A model generated the notes under the pieces. That model did not search any database, was not told the DNA's origin, and was given only the letters and a program-made list of their open reading frames with translations. Shown here one piece after another: positions 1 through 7,631 of a stretch of DNA of 48,214 bases. Both the position numbers and the translations under genes were made by a program. This DNA comes from Rothia similimucilaginosa (GTDB lineage: Bacteria > Actinomycetota > Actinomycetes > Actinomycetales > Micrococcaceae), in contig NZ_JAOVAM010000010.1 of the NCBI RefSeq assembly GCF_029850875.1, positions 1-48,214 on the forward strand, read 5' to 3'. Position 1 is the stretch's first letter. Each line of letters starts with the position of its first letter.

Positions 1-7
1 GGCCGCG

Positions 8-16
8 CCCCCCCCC
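8..16. repeat. Nine-base poly-C tract at window edge
   Basis: Nine consecutive C residues lie in the intergenic DNA upstream of ftsK. No gene can be assigned to bases 1-133, which otherwise hold only the ftsK promoter region. The tract could be a slippage-prone homopolymer, but no reading frame depends on it within the window. Confidence 0.5.
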
Positions 17-120
17 AAGCCCCTTATCAGCGCCCTATCAATGCCCACATAGGCGCCGGGCGAGGTGCACTTTTTAGCTCACTGATAACGAAAGAATCGG
101 TACATTAACGGGAAGGTTGA

Positions 121-133
121 TACCCTAAAAGGT
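121..133 (+). promoter_or_regulatory. Candidate leaderless -10 element of ftsK
   Basis: The hexamer TACCCT (121-126) fits the actinobacterial TAnnnT -10 pattern and is followed by exactly seven bases before the ATG at 134, so transcription would start at or next to the start codon. No ribosome binding site is placed to serve this start. The same arrangement recurs upstream of miaB and, with six bases, the rRNA methyltransferase. No convincing -35 element is seen. Confidence 0.5.
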
Positions 134-3100
134 ATGGCTCCACGGACCACGAAGGGTCGTAACACGACCTCTACTAAAGCAAACACTAAAAAGACCACCC
201 GCAAGCGCACCACCTCCCGAGGCGGCGCCCAGCGCGGGGCCAACACAGCGAACCCTGTAGCGGGCGCTATCTCCTCCGTCTGGCTGAGTATAGCTCACGC
301 TATCGGTGGGCTCTTCCGCTCCATTGGTGTGGTGCGCACCGACCTTGCGCCCGAAGACCGCCGTGACGGTGGCGCGCTCACCATCCTGCTGTTTGGCATG
401 ATTAGCGCAGGGGTGGAGTGGTACAACTGGCGTTCCCATACCTCCCTCGGTTTGTTGCGAGCGCCGCTGGATGCCTGGCACACCATGCTGGGCGGTATTT
501 TCGGTCAGGGTGCCCTGCTGATTCCGGTGTTCTGCCTTATCATGGCGTGGTGCATTTTCCGTGGACCTGACCTCATTAAACGTAATAACCGCGTGGCGGT
601 GGGCTCCTTCATCATACTGGTGGCGACCTCCCTGTTCTTTGCCCGCCATGCGGGTCACCCGACCTTCGCGGATGGTTTTGACGCCGTCTGGGCTGGTGGA
701 GGCGTGGCTGGCGTTCTGCTGGGCACCCCCATTGTGCGTGTGAGCGGCGGTATTGCGTTCGTTGAGATTCTGATTCATCTGCTGCTGGGTATTGCCGGTC
801 TGATGGTTCTGACGAATACTCCGATTCGTCAGGTGGTGCCGCGTACCCTGCACATGGTCGGTCTGGCTCTGGGTGAGAAGCCCAACGGCACGACTCGAAC
901 CTCCGCGAAGGACAGCCCTTCGGATGCAACTCAGACCGTGAATCTGAACGCTGAGGAGCACGACCGTAGCTACCTGTACGAGGATGAGAAGCCGGCACGT
1001 ACGGCTCCGAAGTCTGGCGGCCTGTTCGCTCGTCTGCGCGGTTGGTTGGGCATTGCTCCCGCTGCGTCGACGGATTCTTCCCTGGACGAGTACGCCGGTG
1101 ATGAAGCATTCGTGAGCGCCGTGGTGGATGAGACTCACCCGGAGACCACGCAGATGCCGGTACAGCCCGTGGACTCTGCACAGGGATCCGCTCAGCAGGC
1201 GCGCCCGGCGGCTAAGCCGAACCGCCTGTCCCGTCTGCCGGGCCGCCTCAACCAGGCACCGGCTGCGCAGGGTACTTCTGCGCAGAACAGTGCGTATTCG
1301 AGCAGCCCGGACCTCTTCGATGTTGAGGCATCGGATGCACCCGCAGCCCGCCTGGACCAGGTGCAGCGTGCCGCCGTGGCGAATGGCCGCGTGAACCGTA
1401 TTCCTGGCGAGGAGCCCCTCTTTGACGTTGAAGCATACGATGGCTTCGGCGCTTCTGAGGAAGCTGCACCGCAGACGAAGCACCACCAGGTAGTTAACTC
1501 TGCACAGCCTGCAGCACGGTCGGCGGCCCCGGTTTCTGCACCCCAGGCTCCTGTTGCCCCCGCGGCTCAGCCTCCGATTCCGACCCGCATGCACTCGCCG
1601 GGTGCGCATCCGAAGAACATGGCTCCCGCGGCTTCGCGAGCGCCTGAGGCTGGCGCATCCCGCCCGCTGCAGAACAATACTCAGGTGGCAACCACCGAGC
1701 AGGCGCGCGGCGAGCAGGTTGTGCAGTCCTCCCGCGGCACCTATGTGCTGCCCTCGGAGGAGTTACTGGTTGCTGGTCCTCCCGCCAAGGAATCTTCCGA
1801 GGTCAACGAGCATGTGGTTGAGGCTCTGACGAATGTGCTGGAGCAGTTCAAGGTGGATGCGCAGGTCACCGGCTTCTCGCGCGGCCCGACCGTGACCCGC
1901 TATGAGATTGAACTGGGTCCCGCCACGAAGGTGGAGCGTGTGACCGCGCTGAGCAAGAATATTGCGTACGCTGTGGCGAGCCCGGATGTTCGTATTCTGT
2001 CCCCGATTCCGGGTAAGTCTGCTATTGGTATTGAGATTCCGAATACGGACCGTGAGACCGTTGCGCTGGGTGACGTGCTGCGTTCCTCACAGGCTCATGC
2101 GAACCACCACCCGATGGTCATGGGTGTGGGTAAGGACGTTGAGGGCGGCTTCGTGCTGGCCAACCTCGCAAAGATGCCGCATATGCTGGTCGCTGGTGCG
2201 ACCGGTGCCGGTAAGTCTTCGTTTGTGAACTCGATGATTACCTCGATTCTGATGCGTTCAACCCCGGACCAGGTGCGCCTGGTGATGGTCGACCCGAAGC
2301 GTGTGGAGCTCACCGCCTACGAGGGCATTCCGCATCTGATTACGCCCATCATTACGAACCCGAAGAAGGCAGCTGAGGCTCTTCAGTGGGTGGTTCGTGA
2401 GATGGACGCCCGCTACGATGACCTCGCCCATTACGGCTATAAGCACGTGGACGACTTCAATAAGGCGGTGCGTGAGGGTAAGGTTCAGCCCGATCCCGGT
2501 AGTAAGCGCACGGTGCACGAGTACCCGTACCTGCTGGTGATTGTTGACGAGCTCGCCGACCTGATGATGGTCGCTCCGCGTGACGTGGAAGAAGCGATTG
2601 TTCGTATTACGCAGCTGGCGCGTGCGGCGGGTATTCACCTGGTGCTGGCAACCCAGCGTCCGTCGGTGGATGTGGTGACCGGTCTGATTAAGGCGAACGT
2701 TCCGTCTCGTATGGCGTTTGCGACCTCCTCGGTGACGGACTCCCGCGTGGTGCTGGATCAGCCCGGCGCCGAGAAACTGATCGGTCAGGGTGACGCACTC
2801 TTCCTGCCGATGGGTGCCTCGAAGCCGATGCGTGTTCAGGGTGCGTGGGTGTCTGAGTCTGAGATTCACGCAGTGGTTGAGCACGTGAAGAAGCAGGCGC
2901 CGACCATCTACCGTGAGGACGTGATGGTCTCTGCCGCGAAGAAGCAGATTGATGAGGAAATTGGCGATGACCTCGACGATCTGTTACAGGCGGCGGAGAT
3001 TGTGATTACGACCCAATTCGGTTCGACTTCGATGCTGCAGCGTAAGCTGCGCATGGGCTTCGCGAAGGCTGGCCGTATCATGGACCTGCTGGAATCGCAG

Positions 3101-3313
3101 GGCGTGGTGGGCCCCTCGGAGGGCTCGAAGGCACGTGAGGTGCTGATCCGCCCGGATGACCTGCAGGTGACCCTGGCACGTATTCGCGGTGAGGAGCCTC
3201 CGGCTGCCGACCCGTACGCGAATGCGGTGGACCCGGGTGAAGCGGTCACCGACTATTTCGATGAGCCCGATGATGAGGGTTCAGAGGACGCCTGGCAGCT
3301 GACTGGCCGCTAG
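134..3313 (+). CDS. ftsK: DNA translocase FtsK/SpoIIIE
   Basis: Septum-anchored ATPase that pumps chromosome termini during division and supports dimer resolution. The 1059-residue protein has a basic Thr/Lys-rich N-terminus (about 1-40), a membrane domain with several hydrophobic segments (about 78-235), and a long Ala/Pro/Gln-rich linker (about 240-555). The RecA-fold motor follows, with Walker A GATGAGKS at 688-695, a Walker B containing VIVDELADL near 805, and a C-terminal winged-helix gamma domain (about 953-1015) that in this family reads polar KOPS-type sequences. The ATG start appears leaderless. It is followed by pgsA, as is usual in Actinobacteria. The linker is low-complexity and probably disordered. 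Family assignment is certain; KOPS recognition is inferred from the family. Confidence 0.97.
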   Translation: MAPRTTKGRNTTSTKANTKKTTRKRTTSRGGAQRGANTANPVAGAISSVWLSIAHAIGGLFRSIGVVRTDLAPEDRRDGGALTILLFGMISAGVEWYNWRSHTSLGLLRAPLDAWHTMLGGIFGQGALLIPVFCLIMAWCIFRGPDLIKRNNRVAVGSFIILVATSLFFARHAGHPTFADGFDAVWAGGGVAGVLLGTPIVRVSGGIAFVEILIHLLLGIAGLMVLTNTPIRQVVPRTLHMVGLALGEKPNGTTRTSAKDSPSDATQTVNLNAEEHDRSYLYEDEKPARTAPKSGGLFARLRGWLGIAPAASTDSSLDEYAGDEAFVSAVVDETHPETTQMPVQPVDSAQGSAQQARPAAKPNRLSRLPGRLNQAPAAQGTSAQNSAYSSSPDLFDVEASDAPAARLDQVQRAAVANGRVNRIPGEEPLFDVEAYDGFGASEEAAPQTKHHQVVNSAQPAARSAAPVSAPQAPVAPAAQPPIPTRMHSPGAHPKNMAPAASRAPEAGASRPLQNNTQVATTEQARGEQVVQSSRGTYVLPSEELLVAGPPAKESSEVNEHVVEALTNVLEQFKVDAQVTGFSRGPTVTRYEIELGPATKVERVTALSKNIAYAVASPDVRILSPIPGKSAIGIEIPNTDRETVALGDVLRSSQAHANHHPMVMGVGKDVEGGFVLANLAKMPHMLVAGATGAGKSSFVNSMITSILMRSTPDQVRLVMVDPKRVELTAYEGIPHLITPIITNPKKAAEALQWVVREMDARYDDLAHYGYKHVDDFNKAVREGKVQPDPGSKRTVHEYPYLLVIVDELADLMMVAPRDVEEAIVRITQLARAAGIHLVLATQRPSVDVVTGLIKANVPSRMAFATSSVTDSRVVLDQPGAEKLIGQGDALFLPMGASKPMRVQGAWVSESEIHAVVEHVKKQAPTIYREDVMVSAAKKQIDEEIGDDLDDLLQAAEIVITTQFGSTSMLQRKLRMGFAKAGRIMDLLESQGVVGPSEGSKAREVLIRPDDLQVTLARIRGEEPPAADPYANAVDPGEAVTDYFDEPDDEGSEDAWQLTGR

Positions 3314-3396
3314 TCCTCCAGCGCCCTGCCCACTCAGCTGAGTGAACCCGCGACATGCACCCCGCATTGTCCCCGTGATGTCTGCTACGGCACACT

Positions 3397-3402
3397 TATA
3401 AT
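3397..3402 (+). promoter_or_regulatory. Candidate -10 element for pgsA
   Basis: A perfect TATAAT lies in the 186-base gap between ftsK and pgsA, about 100 bases before the pgsA start. No -35 box at standard distance is obvious; a TTGTCC at 3367 is 24 bases away, which is too far. Confidence 0.4.
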
Positions 3403-3499
3403 GGATGGTACGGGGTGTTTGCGTATCCCCGATACGTTTAGGTGTCGGCGCGTACGCGGTCTCTCACCGTCGAAAGCGATCTACCCGTAAGGAGCCGTT

Positions 3500-4147
3500 A
3501 TGAGTGAAGCTCGCAATTCCGCACCCGCAGGTGCGGTCAGCGCAGCGAAGCCTTCGAACTGGAATGTGCCGAATGTGTTGACGGTTCTGCGTATTATTGC
3601 GGTTCCTTTCTTCATTGTTGCCCTGGTTACGGGTGGTACTTTTGGTGCCGCAGATTCGATGCACCGCTGGTTGGCGTGGATTATTTTCATTCTTGCCATG
3701 CTCACGGACTGGGCGGACGGCTATCTGGCGCGCTCGCGTAATCTGATTACGAGCTTCGGCAAGATTGCTGACCCGATTGCCGATAAGTTCCTCACCGGCG
3801 CGGCGTTTATTGTGCTGTCGACGCTGGGTGAGCTGTGGTGGTGGGTCACGATTGTGATTCTGCTGCGCGAGTGGGGCATTACAATCATGCGTCTGTTCAT
3901 CATTAAGTACGGTGTGATGGCCGCTAGCAAGGGCGGCAAGATTAAGACCGTGCTACAGACGGTGGCGCTGGTGCTGATGCTTCTGCCGCTGGGTCAGCTG
4001 GGTCTTGGGTGGCTGATTCCTGGTTGGGTTCTGATGGGCGCGGTCACTGCGATTACCGTGTGGACCGGCCTGGTGTATGTGCGTGATGCGTATATTTTGC
4101 GTCGTAACTGGTTGCAGGCTCAGGCCTCCCAGGGCGGCGGTCATTAG
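3500..4147 (+). CDS. pgsA: CDP-diacylglycerol--glycerol-3-phosphate 3-phosphatidyltransferase
   Basis: Membrane enzyme making phosphatidylglycerol phosphate from CDP-diacylglycerol and glycerol 3-phosphate, the first committed step to phosphatidylglycerol and cardiolipin. The full CDP-alcohol phosphotransferase signature is readable: D70, D73-G74, A77-R78, eight residues, G87, D91 and D95, so all metal-binding aspartates are present. Hydrophobic segments surround it (about 28-48, 57-72, 95-160, 163-190). An AAGGAG ribosome site precedes the ATG. The 215-residue length is typical. It sits between ftsK and the cinA-type gene, the common actinobacterial order. The related pgsA2/PI-synthase branch cannot be fully excluded by eye, but the context favours PgsA. 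Confidence 0.93.
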   Translation: MSEARNSAPAGAVSAAKPSNWNVPNVLTVLRIIAVPFFIVALVTGGTFGAADSMHRWLAWIIFILAMLTDWADGYLARSRNLITSFGKIADPIADKFLTGAAFIVLSTLGELWWWVTIVILLREWGITIMRLFIIKYGVMAASKGGKIKTVLQTVALVLMLLPLGQLGLGWLIPGWVLMGAVTAITVWTGLVYVRDAYILRRNWLQAQASQGGGH

Positions 4148-4252
4148 AGGCGAGGGGGGAGTGGCGTGTGCTGCTCCCCTTCGTTGTACCTGCGGTGCGT
4201 TGTGTGCCGCGTGAGGTTTTGGTCGGCGGTTCGCCGCTGAAAGGAGAGAATA

Positions 4253-4825
4253 ATGGTTCCCCTCATACTTGAAGATGCTCCGTCCCTTGATCCTGCTGAG
4301 GTTTTCTCCGGTACCCCGGAGGCGGCGGCTCTGCTGCTCCGTGATGCGGTGCGGTTGCGTGCCTCCCAGGAGGGGCCGGTGCTGGTGGCAACGGCTGAGT
4401 CGCTGACCGGCGGGGATGTGGGCGGCGCGATTTGTACAGTGCCGGGCGCATCCGCGTATTACCGTGGCGGAGTGATTTCCTATGCCTACGAGGTGAAGGC
4501 TCAGGTGTTGGGTGTGGATGCTCAGCTGCTGGCGCGTGAGGGGGCGGTGCATCCTGCGGTGGCGGTGCAGATGGCGGTCGGTACGGCGCGTGTGTGCGGT
4601 GCTGATTATGCGGTGTCGACCACGGGTGTTGCCGGTCCTGATCCTGCGGATGGTCAGCCGGTGGGTACGGTCTATATTGGGGTGCGTTCCCCGGGTGGTT
4701 CTGAGGTGTTTGAGCGGCACTATTCGGGGGATCGGGCGCAGATTCGTGAGGCGGCGAGCGCGGATGCGATTGCTCTGCTGGCGCGTGCGGTGCGCGGTGG
4801 TGCTGGTGGGGGTTCTGGAGAATGA
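4253..4825 (+). CDS. CinA-family nicotinamide-nucleotide amidohydrolase (PncC-type)
   Basis: Stand-alone C-terminal domain of CinA. In this family the domain deamidates nicotinamide mononucleotide to nicotinate mononucleotide for NAD recycling. The 190-residue protein carries the characteristic AESLTGG motif at 48-54, the Gly-rich YYRGGVISY region, and the TGVAGPD segment around 125. The N-terminal molybdopterin-binding-like domain of full-length CinA is absent, as usual for actinobacterial copies next to pgsA. AAAGGAGAG precedes the ATG. It lies between pgsA and the HTH regulator. Biochemical activity is inferred from family only. Confidence 0.9.
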   Translation: MVPLILEDAPSLDPAEVFSGTPEAAALLLRDAVRLRASQEGPVLVATAESLTGGDVGGAICTVPGASAYYRGGVISYAYEVKAQVLGVDAQLLAREGAVHPAVAVQMAVGTARVCGADYAVSTTGVAGPDPADGQPVGTVYIGVRSPGGSEVFERHYSGDRAQIREAASADAIALLARAVRGGAGGGSGE

Positions 4826-4850
4826 GCTGGCGTAGCGACTCGGCTAGACT

Positions 4851-4868
4851 GTGCTGTGCTGTGCTGTG
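4851..4868 (+). repeat. Short tandem GTGCT repeat
   Basis: Three tandem copies of GTGCT followed by GTG lie about 25 bases downstream of the cinA-family stop codon. The surrounding gap (4826-5123) also holds a weak GGCGC/GCGCC inverted repeat (4870/4903), an AT-rich stretch, and likely promoter elements for the next gene. No coding sequence is visible in it. Confidence 0.5.
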
Positions 4869-5059
4869 TGGCGCCTGGAATGGCTGTGTAATCATCTGTG
4901 CAGCGCCTACCTGAGAAAAAATTTTACGGTTCAAATATATTCACAGGGTTCTTTCAGCTCTGCAGGAATAAAGGCATAGGTTCGTCTGTTTGAATAGATA
5001 CAAGCCGTAAGAAGAAGACGAAAGTGGCGGGGCACCTAGCTCACGCTCCAAAAATCAGT

Positions 5060-5071
5060 TAGGCTTATTCT
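5060..5071 (+). promoter_or_regulatory. Candidate -10 elements for the HTH regulator gene
   Basis: Two abutting TAnnnT hexamers, TAGGCT (5060-5065) and TATTCT (5066-5071), lie 53-64 bases upstream of the ATG at 5124, in an AT-rich tract. Either could be the -10. No ClgR-type operator could be identified with confidence. Confidence 0.35.
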
Positions 5072-5123
5072 GTACAGTCCCGCGCGTCGGGAATACCTAC
5101 TCAGGAAAGTGATATAGAAGCTC

Positions 5124-5531
5124 ATGGCTAAGCAGCGTGTATCGATTAATGGCATTACTAAGTGGAAGGAAATCGAGGAGACCCCCCGACAGGTCGCCCC
5201 GGTCGTTGAGGAAGCTAAGGTTGTTCCCCTGCGACAGGCAATCGGTGAGGTTCTTCGCGATGTTCGCCAGCGTCAGGGTCGCACCCTGCGCGAGGTTTCC
5301 CAGCGTGCCCGTGTTTCCCTCGGTTACCTGAGCGAAGTTGAGCGCGGTCAGAAGGAAGCTTCCTCCGAACTGCTGGCATGGATTTGCCAGGCTCTGGACA
5401 TTCCGATGTCCCAGATGTTGCGTGAGGTTGCCGACCGTATGGCAGTTCTCGAGGGTGTTCAGATTCCGGATACTGTTCCGGCTGAGATGTCTGAGCAGTA
5501 CAAGAGCGATTACTACATTCTCTCGAAGTAA
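5124..5531 (+). CDS. ClgR-like XRE-family transcriptional regulator
   Basis: Small DNA-binding protein of 135 residues. A helix-turn-helix domain spans about 36-98, including the segments [19 protein letters not shown] and [19 protein letters not shown], which closely resemble actinobacterial ClgR. ClgR activates clp protease and recA-type stress genes in Corynebacterium and Streptomyces. The N-terminal 35 residues are an unstructured extension, and the C-terminus lacks the degradation-signal Ala-Ala that some ClgR proteins have (it ends in LSK). Position between the cinA-family gene and recA matches the conserved actinobacterial locus. A strong terminator follows. Regulon and name are inferred. 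Confidence 0.85.
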   Translation: MAKQRVSINGITKWKEIEETPRQVAPVVEEAKVVPLRQAIGEVLRDVRQRQGRTLREVSQRARVSLGYLSEVERGQKEASSELLAWICQALDIPMSQMLREVADRMAVLEGVQIPDTVPAEMSEQYKSDYYILSK

Positions 5532-5561
5532 CGCAAGGCGGCACATGCCGCGCTAAATGTG

Positions 5562-5612
5562 AAGCGATGCCGTGCATCCCCGTAAGGTGGTGTGCGGCAT
5601 CGCTTATTCTCA
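5562..5612 (+). terminator. Terminator after HTH regulator gene
   Basis: A 15-bp stem (5562-5576 with 5591-5605, two G-T pairs) with a 14-base loop is followed by TTATTCT, just downstream of the regulator's stop codon. Confidence 0.8.
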
Positions 5613-5675
5613 GTTTATTCTCGGGCGATGTGACGAATTATGAAGCAAACTAGCGGTGAAGAGGAAGGAGCGCTT

Positions 5676-5897
5676 GTGAAGCTGAGCGAATTTTGGGTGT
5701 GCATGGAGTATGAGTTCGGTGCCGGGTATGCTCCGGTGCTGGCGCGTGACTTGGTGCTGGGGTCGTTGGGTCATGTGACCGCTGCGGAGGCGCTGGATCA
5801 GGGCGTTAACCCGAAGGATGTGTGGCTTGCGATTTGTGAGGAGCAGGAGATTCCGCAGGAACGCCGCCTGGGTCCCGATAAGGAGCCGTTGCGCTAG
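5676..5897 (+). CDS. DUF3046 family protein
   Basis: Small conserved actinobacterial protein of unknown function, here 73 residues. It begins VKLSEFWVCMEYEFGAGYA (initiating as Met), which matches the family's usual N-terminus. The GTG at 5676 is preceded by GAGGAAGGAG with ideal spacing, so I prefer it over an in-frame ATG at 5640 that has no ribosome site. The family is a fixed neighbour of recA in Actinobacteria, yet no role has been established. No catalytic motif, membrane segment or cysteine cluster is visible. Confidence 0.85.
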   Translation: MKLSEFWVCMEYEFGAGYAPVLARDLVLGSLGHVTAAEALDQGVNPKDVWLAICEEQEIPQERRLGPDKEPLR

Positions 5898-5989
5898 GTA
5901 GTGAGCCTGGCGTGTTCTAGCGCCTGTGCGGTGCCTACCAGCTGTTCCCTGGCAATTGTTCGAGTGCTGGCGCCTGTGCGGGAAGTATT

Positions 5990-6058
5990 TTCGAATAATT
6001 AGCCGAGAATCCGGGTTTTTCGAAAATATATGCCGAAACCCTATCCGATTTATTCGAA
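5990..6058. repeat. Three TTCGAA sites upstream of recA
   Basis: TTCGAA occurs at 5990, 6019 and 6053, spaced 29 and 34 bases, within an AT-rich stretch. The hexamer equals the inner half-sites of the actinobacterial SOS box, but the spacing between copies does not make a standard box. The 403-base gap between DUF3046 and recA (5898-6300) is regulatory; no gene is seen in it. Confidence 0.45.
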
Positions 6059-6064
6059 ACCGGG

Positions 6065-6080
6065 TCGTAATTTTGTTCGA
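6065..6080 (+). promoter_or_regulatory. Candidate LexA (SOS) box of recA
   Basis: TCGTAATTTTGTTCGA matches the actinobacterial consensus TCGAAC-N4-GTTCGA at 10 of 12 defined positions. It lies between a position-appropriate -35 (6065-6070) and the -10 TAGACT at 6088-6093, the geometry expected for LexA repression of recA. Direct reading; binding is inferred. Confidence 0.6.
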
Positions 6081-6087
6081 CTCATGG

Positions 6088-6093
6088 TAGACT
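6088..6093 (+). promoter_or_regulatory. Candidate recA -10 element (distal promoter)
   Basis: TAGACT fits TAnnnT and sits eight bases after the SOS box, giving a leader of about 200 nt. A second possible recA promoter is TAGAGT at 6179-6184 with TTATCC 16 bases upstream. Two recA promoters are known in mycobacteria. Confidence 0.45.
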
Positions 6094-6139
6094 TTTCCAC
6101 ATCAGGAATTTTTTGGAAAAGTCTTCAAAGTTTTCCACA
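6091..6139 (+). other. Hairpin and two DnaA-box-like sites in recA leader
   Basis: A perfect 9-bp inverted repeat (6091-6099 with 6114-6122) overlaps TTTTCCACA at 6093-6101; a second TTTTCCACA lies at 6131-6139. Both match the general DnaA-box pattern TTWTNCACA. Function is unproven. Confidence 0.4.
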
Positions 6140-6300
6140 GATTTTAAAAAATGGCCTTATCCTGTCAGGCTGTGACCCTAGAGTAGTCTCAGAAGGAACC
6201 GGTAGGCCAAAACCTTCAAGGTCTCGATTACGAGTCCCACCGATTCCGAAGAAACATTACTCCCGTCAACCACTGACAACACAAAGAACGAGGTACTACC

Positions 6301-7407
6301 GTGGCTAAGAACACCAAGTCTCAGAGCGTAGCTCGCGTTCCCGAAGAGGGTCGCGCCAAGGCACTTGAAGCCGTGATGGCACAGATCGATAAGAATTACG
6401 GCAAGGGCGCGGTCATGCGCTTGGGTGATAAGGAAATCACCAAGACTGAGGTGATCTCCACCGGCGCTATCGCTCTGGATGCAGCTCTGGGTATTGGCGG
6501 CCTGCCCCGTGGCCGCGTCATCGAGATTTACGGTCCCGAGTCCTCTGGTAAGACCACCGTTGCACTGCACGCTGTAGCGAACGTTCAGAAGGCAGGCGGC
6601 GTGGCGGCGTTCATCGACGCCGAGCACGCACTGGATCCGATCTACGCGGCTAAGCTGGGTGTGGACATCGACCAGCTGCTGGTCTCTCAGCCCGACACCG
6701 GCGAGCAGGCACTGGAGATCATGGACATGCTGGTTGGTTCCGGCGCCGTTGATATCGTGGTCGTCGACTCCGTTGCAGCACTGGTACCCCGCGCCGAAAT
6801 TGAAGGTGACATGGGTGACTCCCACGTGGGCCTGCAGGCTCGCCTCATGAGCCAGGCTCTGCGTAAGATTACCGGCCGCCTCTCCGCAACCGGCACCACC
6901 GCAATCTTCATCAACCAGCTGCGTGAGAAGATTGGTGTCTTCTTCGGCTCTCCCGAAACCACCACCGGTGGTAAGGCACTGAAGTTCTACGCTTCGGTCC
7001 GTATCGACATCCGCCGCATTGAGACCCTCAAGGACGGCGCTAACCCGATCGGTAACCGCACCCGCGCCAAGATTGTGAAGAATAAGATGGCTCCGCCCTT
7101 CAAGCAGGCTGAGTTCGACATCCTCTACGGTGAGGGCATCTCCGTTGAGGGCGGCATCCTGGACCTGGCGGTGGAGAACGACATCGTCAAGAAGTCCGGC
7201 GCATGGTTCACCTACGATGGTGAGCAGCTGGGTCAGGGCCGTGAGAACGTTCGTAAGCTGCTCAAGGACAACCCCGAGCTCACCGAGGAACTGCAGTACA
7301 AGGTTCTGGTGAAGCTGGGCATCATTGAGGAAGAAGCTGAAGAGCAGGCAGTTGCTTCTGAATCCGAGGGTAACGACCCGCTGGACGAGCTGGCTGAGGA
7401 CTTCTAA
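6301..7407 (+). CDS. recA: Recombinase RecA
   Basis: Central recombinase forming filaments on single-stranded DNA, driving strand exchange and LexA self-cleavage. The 368-residue protein has Walker [10 protein letters not shown] at 78-86, Walker B in [17 protein letters not shown] (about 155), the DNA-binding loop 2 region near 210-220 ([13 protein letters not shown]), and the usual acidic C-terminal tail. No intein interrupts it. The start is GTG, preceded by CGAGGT. The leader is long and carries an SOS box. recX follows after a strong hairpin. Confidence 0.99.
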   Translation: MAKNTKSQSVARVPEEGRAKALEAVMAQIDKNYGKGAVMRLGDKEITKTEVISTGAIALDAALGIGGLPRGRVIEIYGPESSGKTTVALHAVANVQKAGGVAAFIDAEHALDPIYAAKLGVDIDQLLVSQPDTGEQALEIMDMLVGSGAVDIVVVDSVAALVPRAEIEGDMGDSHVGLQARLMSQALRKITGRLSATGTTAIFINQLREKIGVFFGSPETTTGGKALKFYASVRIDIRRIETLKDGANPIGNRTRAKIVKNKMAPPFKQAEFDILYGEGISVEGGILDLAVENDIVKKSGAWFTYDGEQLGQGRENVRKLLKDNPELTEELQYKVLVKLGIIEEEAEEQAVASESEGNDPLDELAEDF

Positions 7408-7442
7408 ACCGGCCCGCGTAGCTTCTTGCTAACGCCACGACT

Positions 7443-7483
7443 GATTGCCGTGTGCTGTGCATTCCGCACGGTGCACGGCAATC
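7443..7483 (+). terminator. Strong hairpin between recA and recX
   Basis: An 18-bp stem (7443-7460 with 7466-7483, a few G-T pairs) with a 5-base loop lies 35 bases after the recA stop. There is no long T-tract (TGTCGTT follows), so it may terminate partly, letting some transcripts read through into recX. Confidence 0.65.
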
Positions 7484-7572
7484 TGTCGTTAACGGAGAGT
7501 GCTTTAAAGAGAGTATCGGGGGTGCCGAGACAGCGCCTCGTTACAATGGGGGAGCGCCGTATAGTCTGGTGC

Positions 7573-7592
7573 ACGGGTCAACAGTGACCCGT
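7573..7592 (+). other. Small hairpin upstream of recX
   Basis: A perfect 8-bp inverted repeat with 4-base loop (ACGGGTCA / TGACCCGT) lies 40 bases before the recX start, after possible -10 elements TACAAT (about 7541) and TATAGT (about 7560). It may be an operator or a leader structure. Confidence 0.4.
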
Positions 7593-7631
7593 CAATAAAC
7601 GATCCAATACAGGGGAGAGGAGGAACTGAGC

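Noticed and set aside
125-1609. Long minus-strand open frame opposite ftsK
   Set aside because: It mirrors the Ala/Pro-rich linker, has no ribosome site and no family features; a composition shadow.
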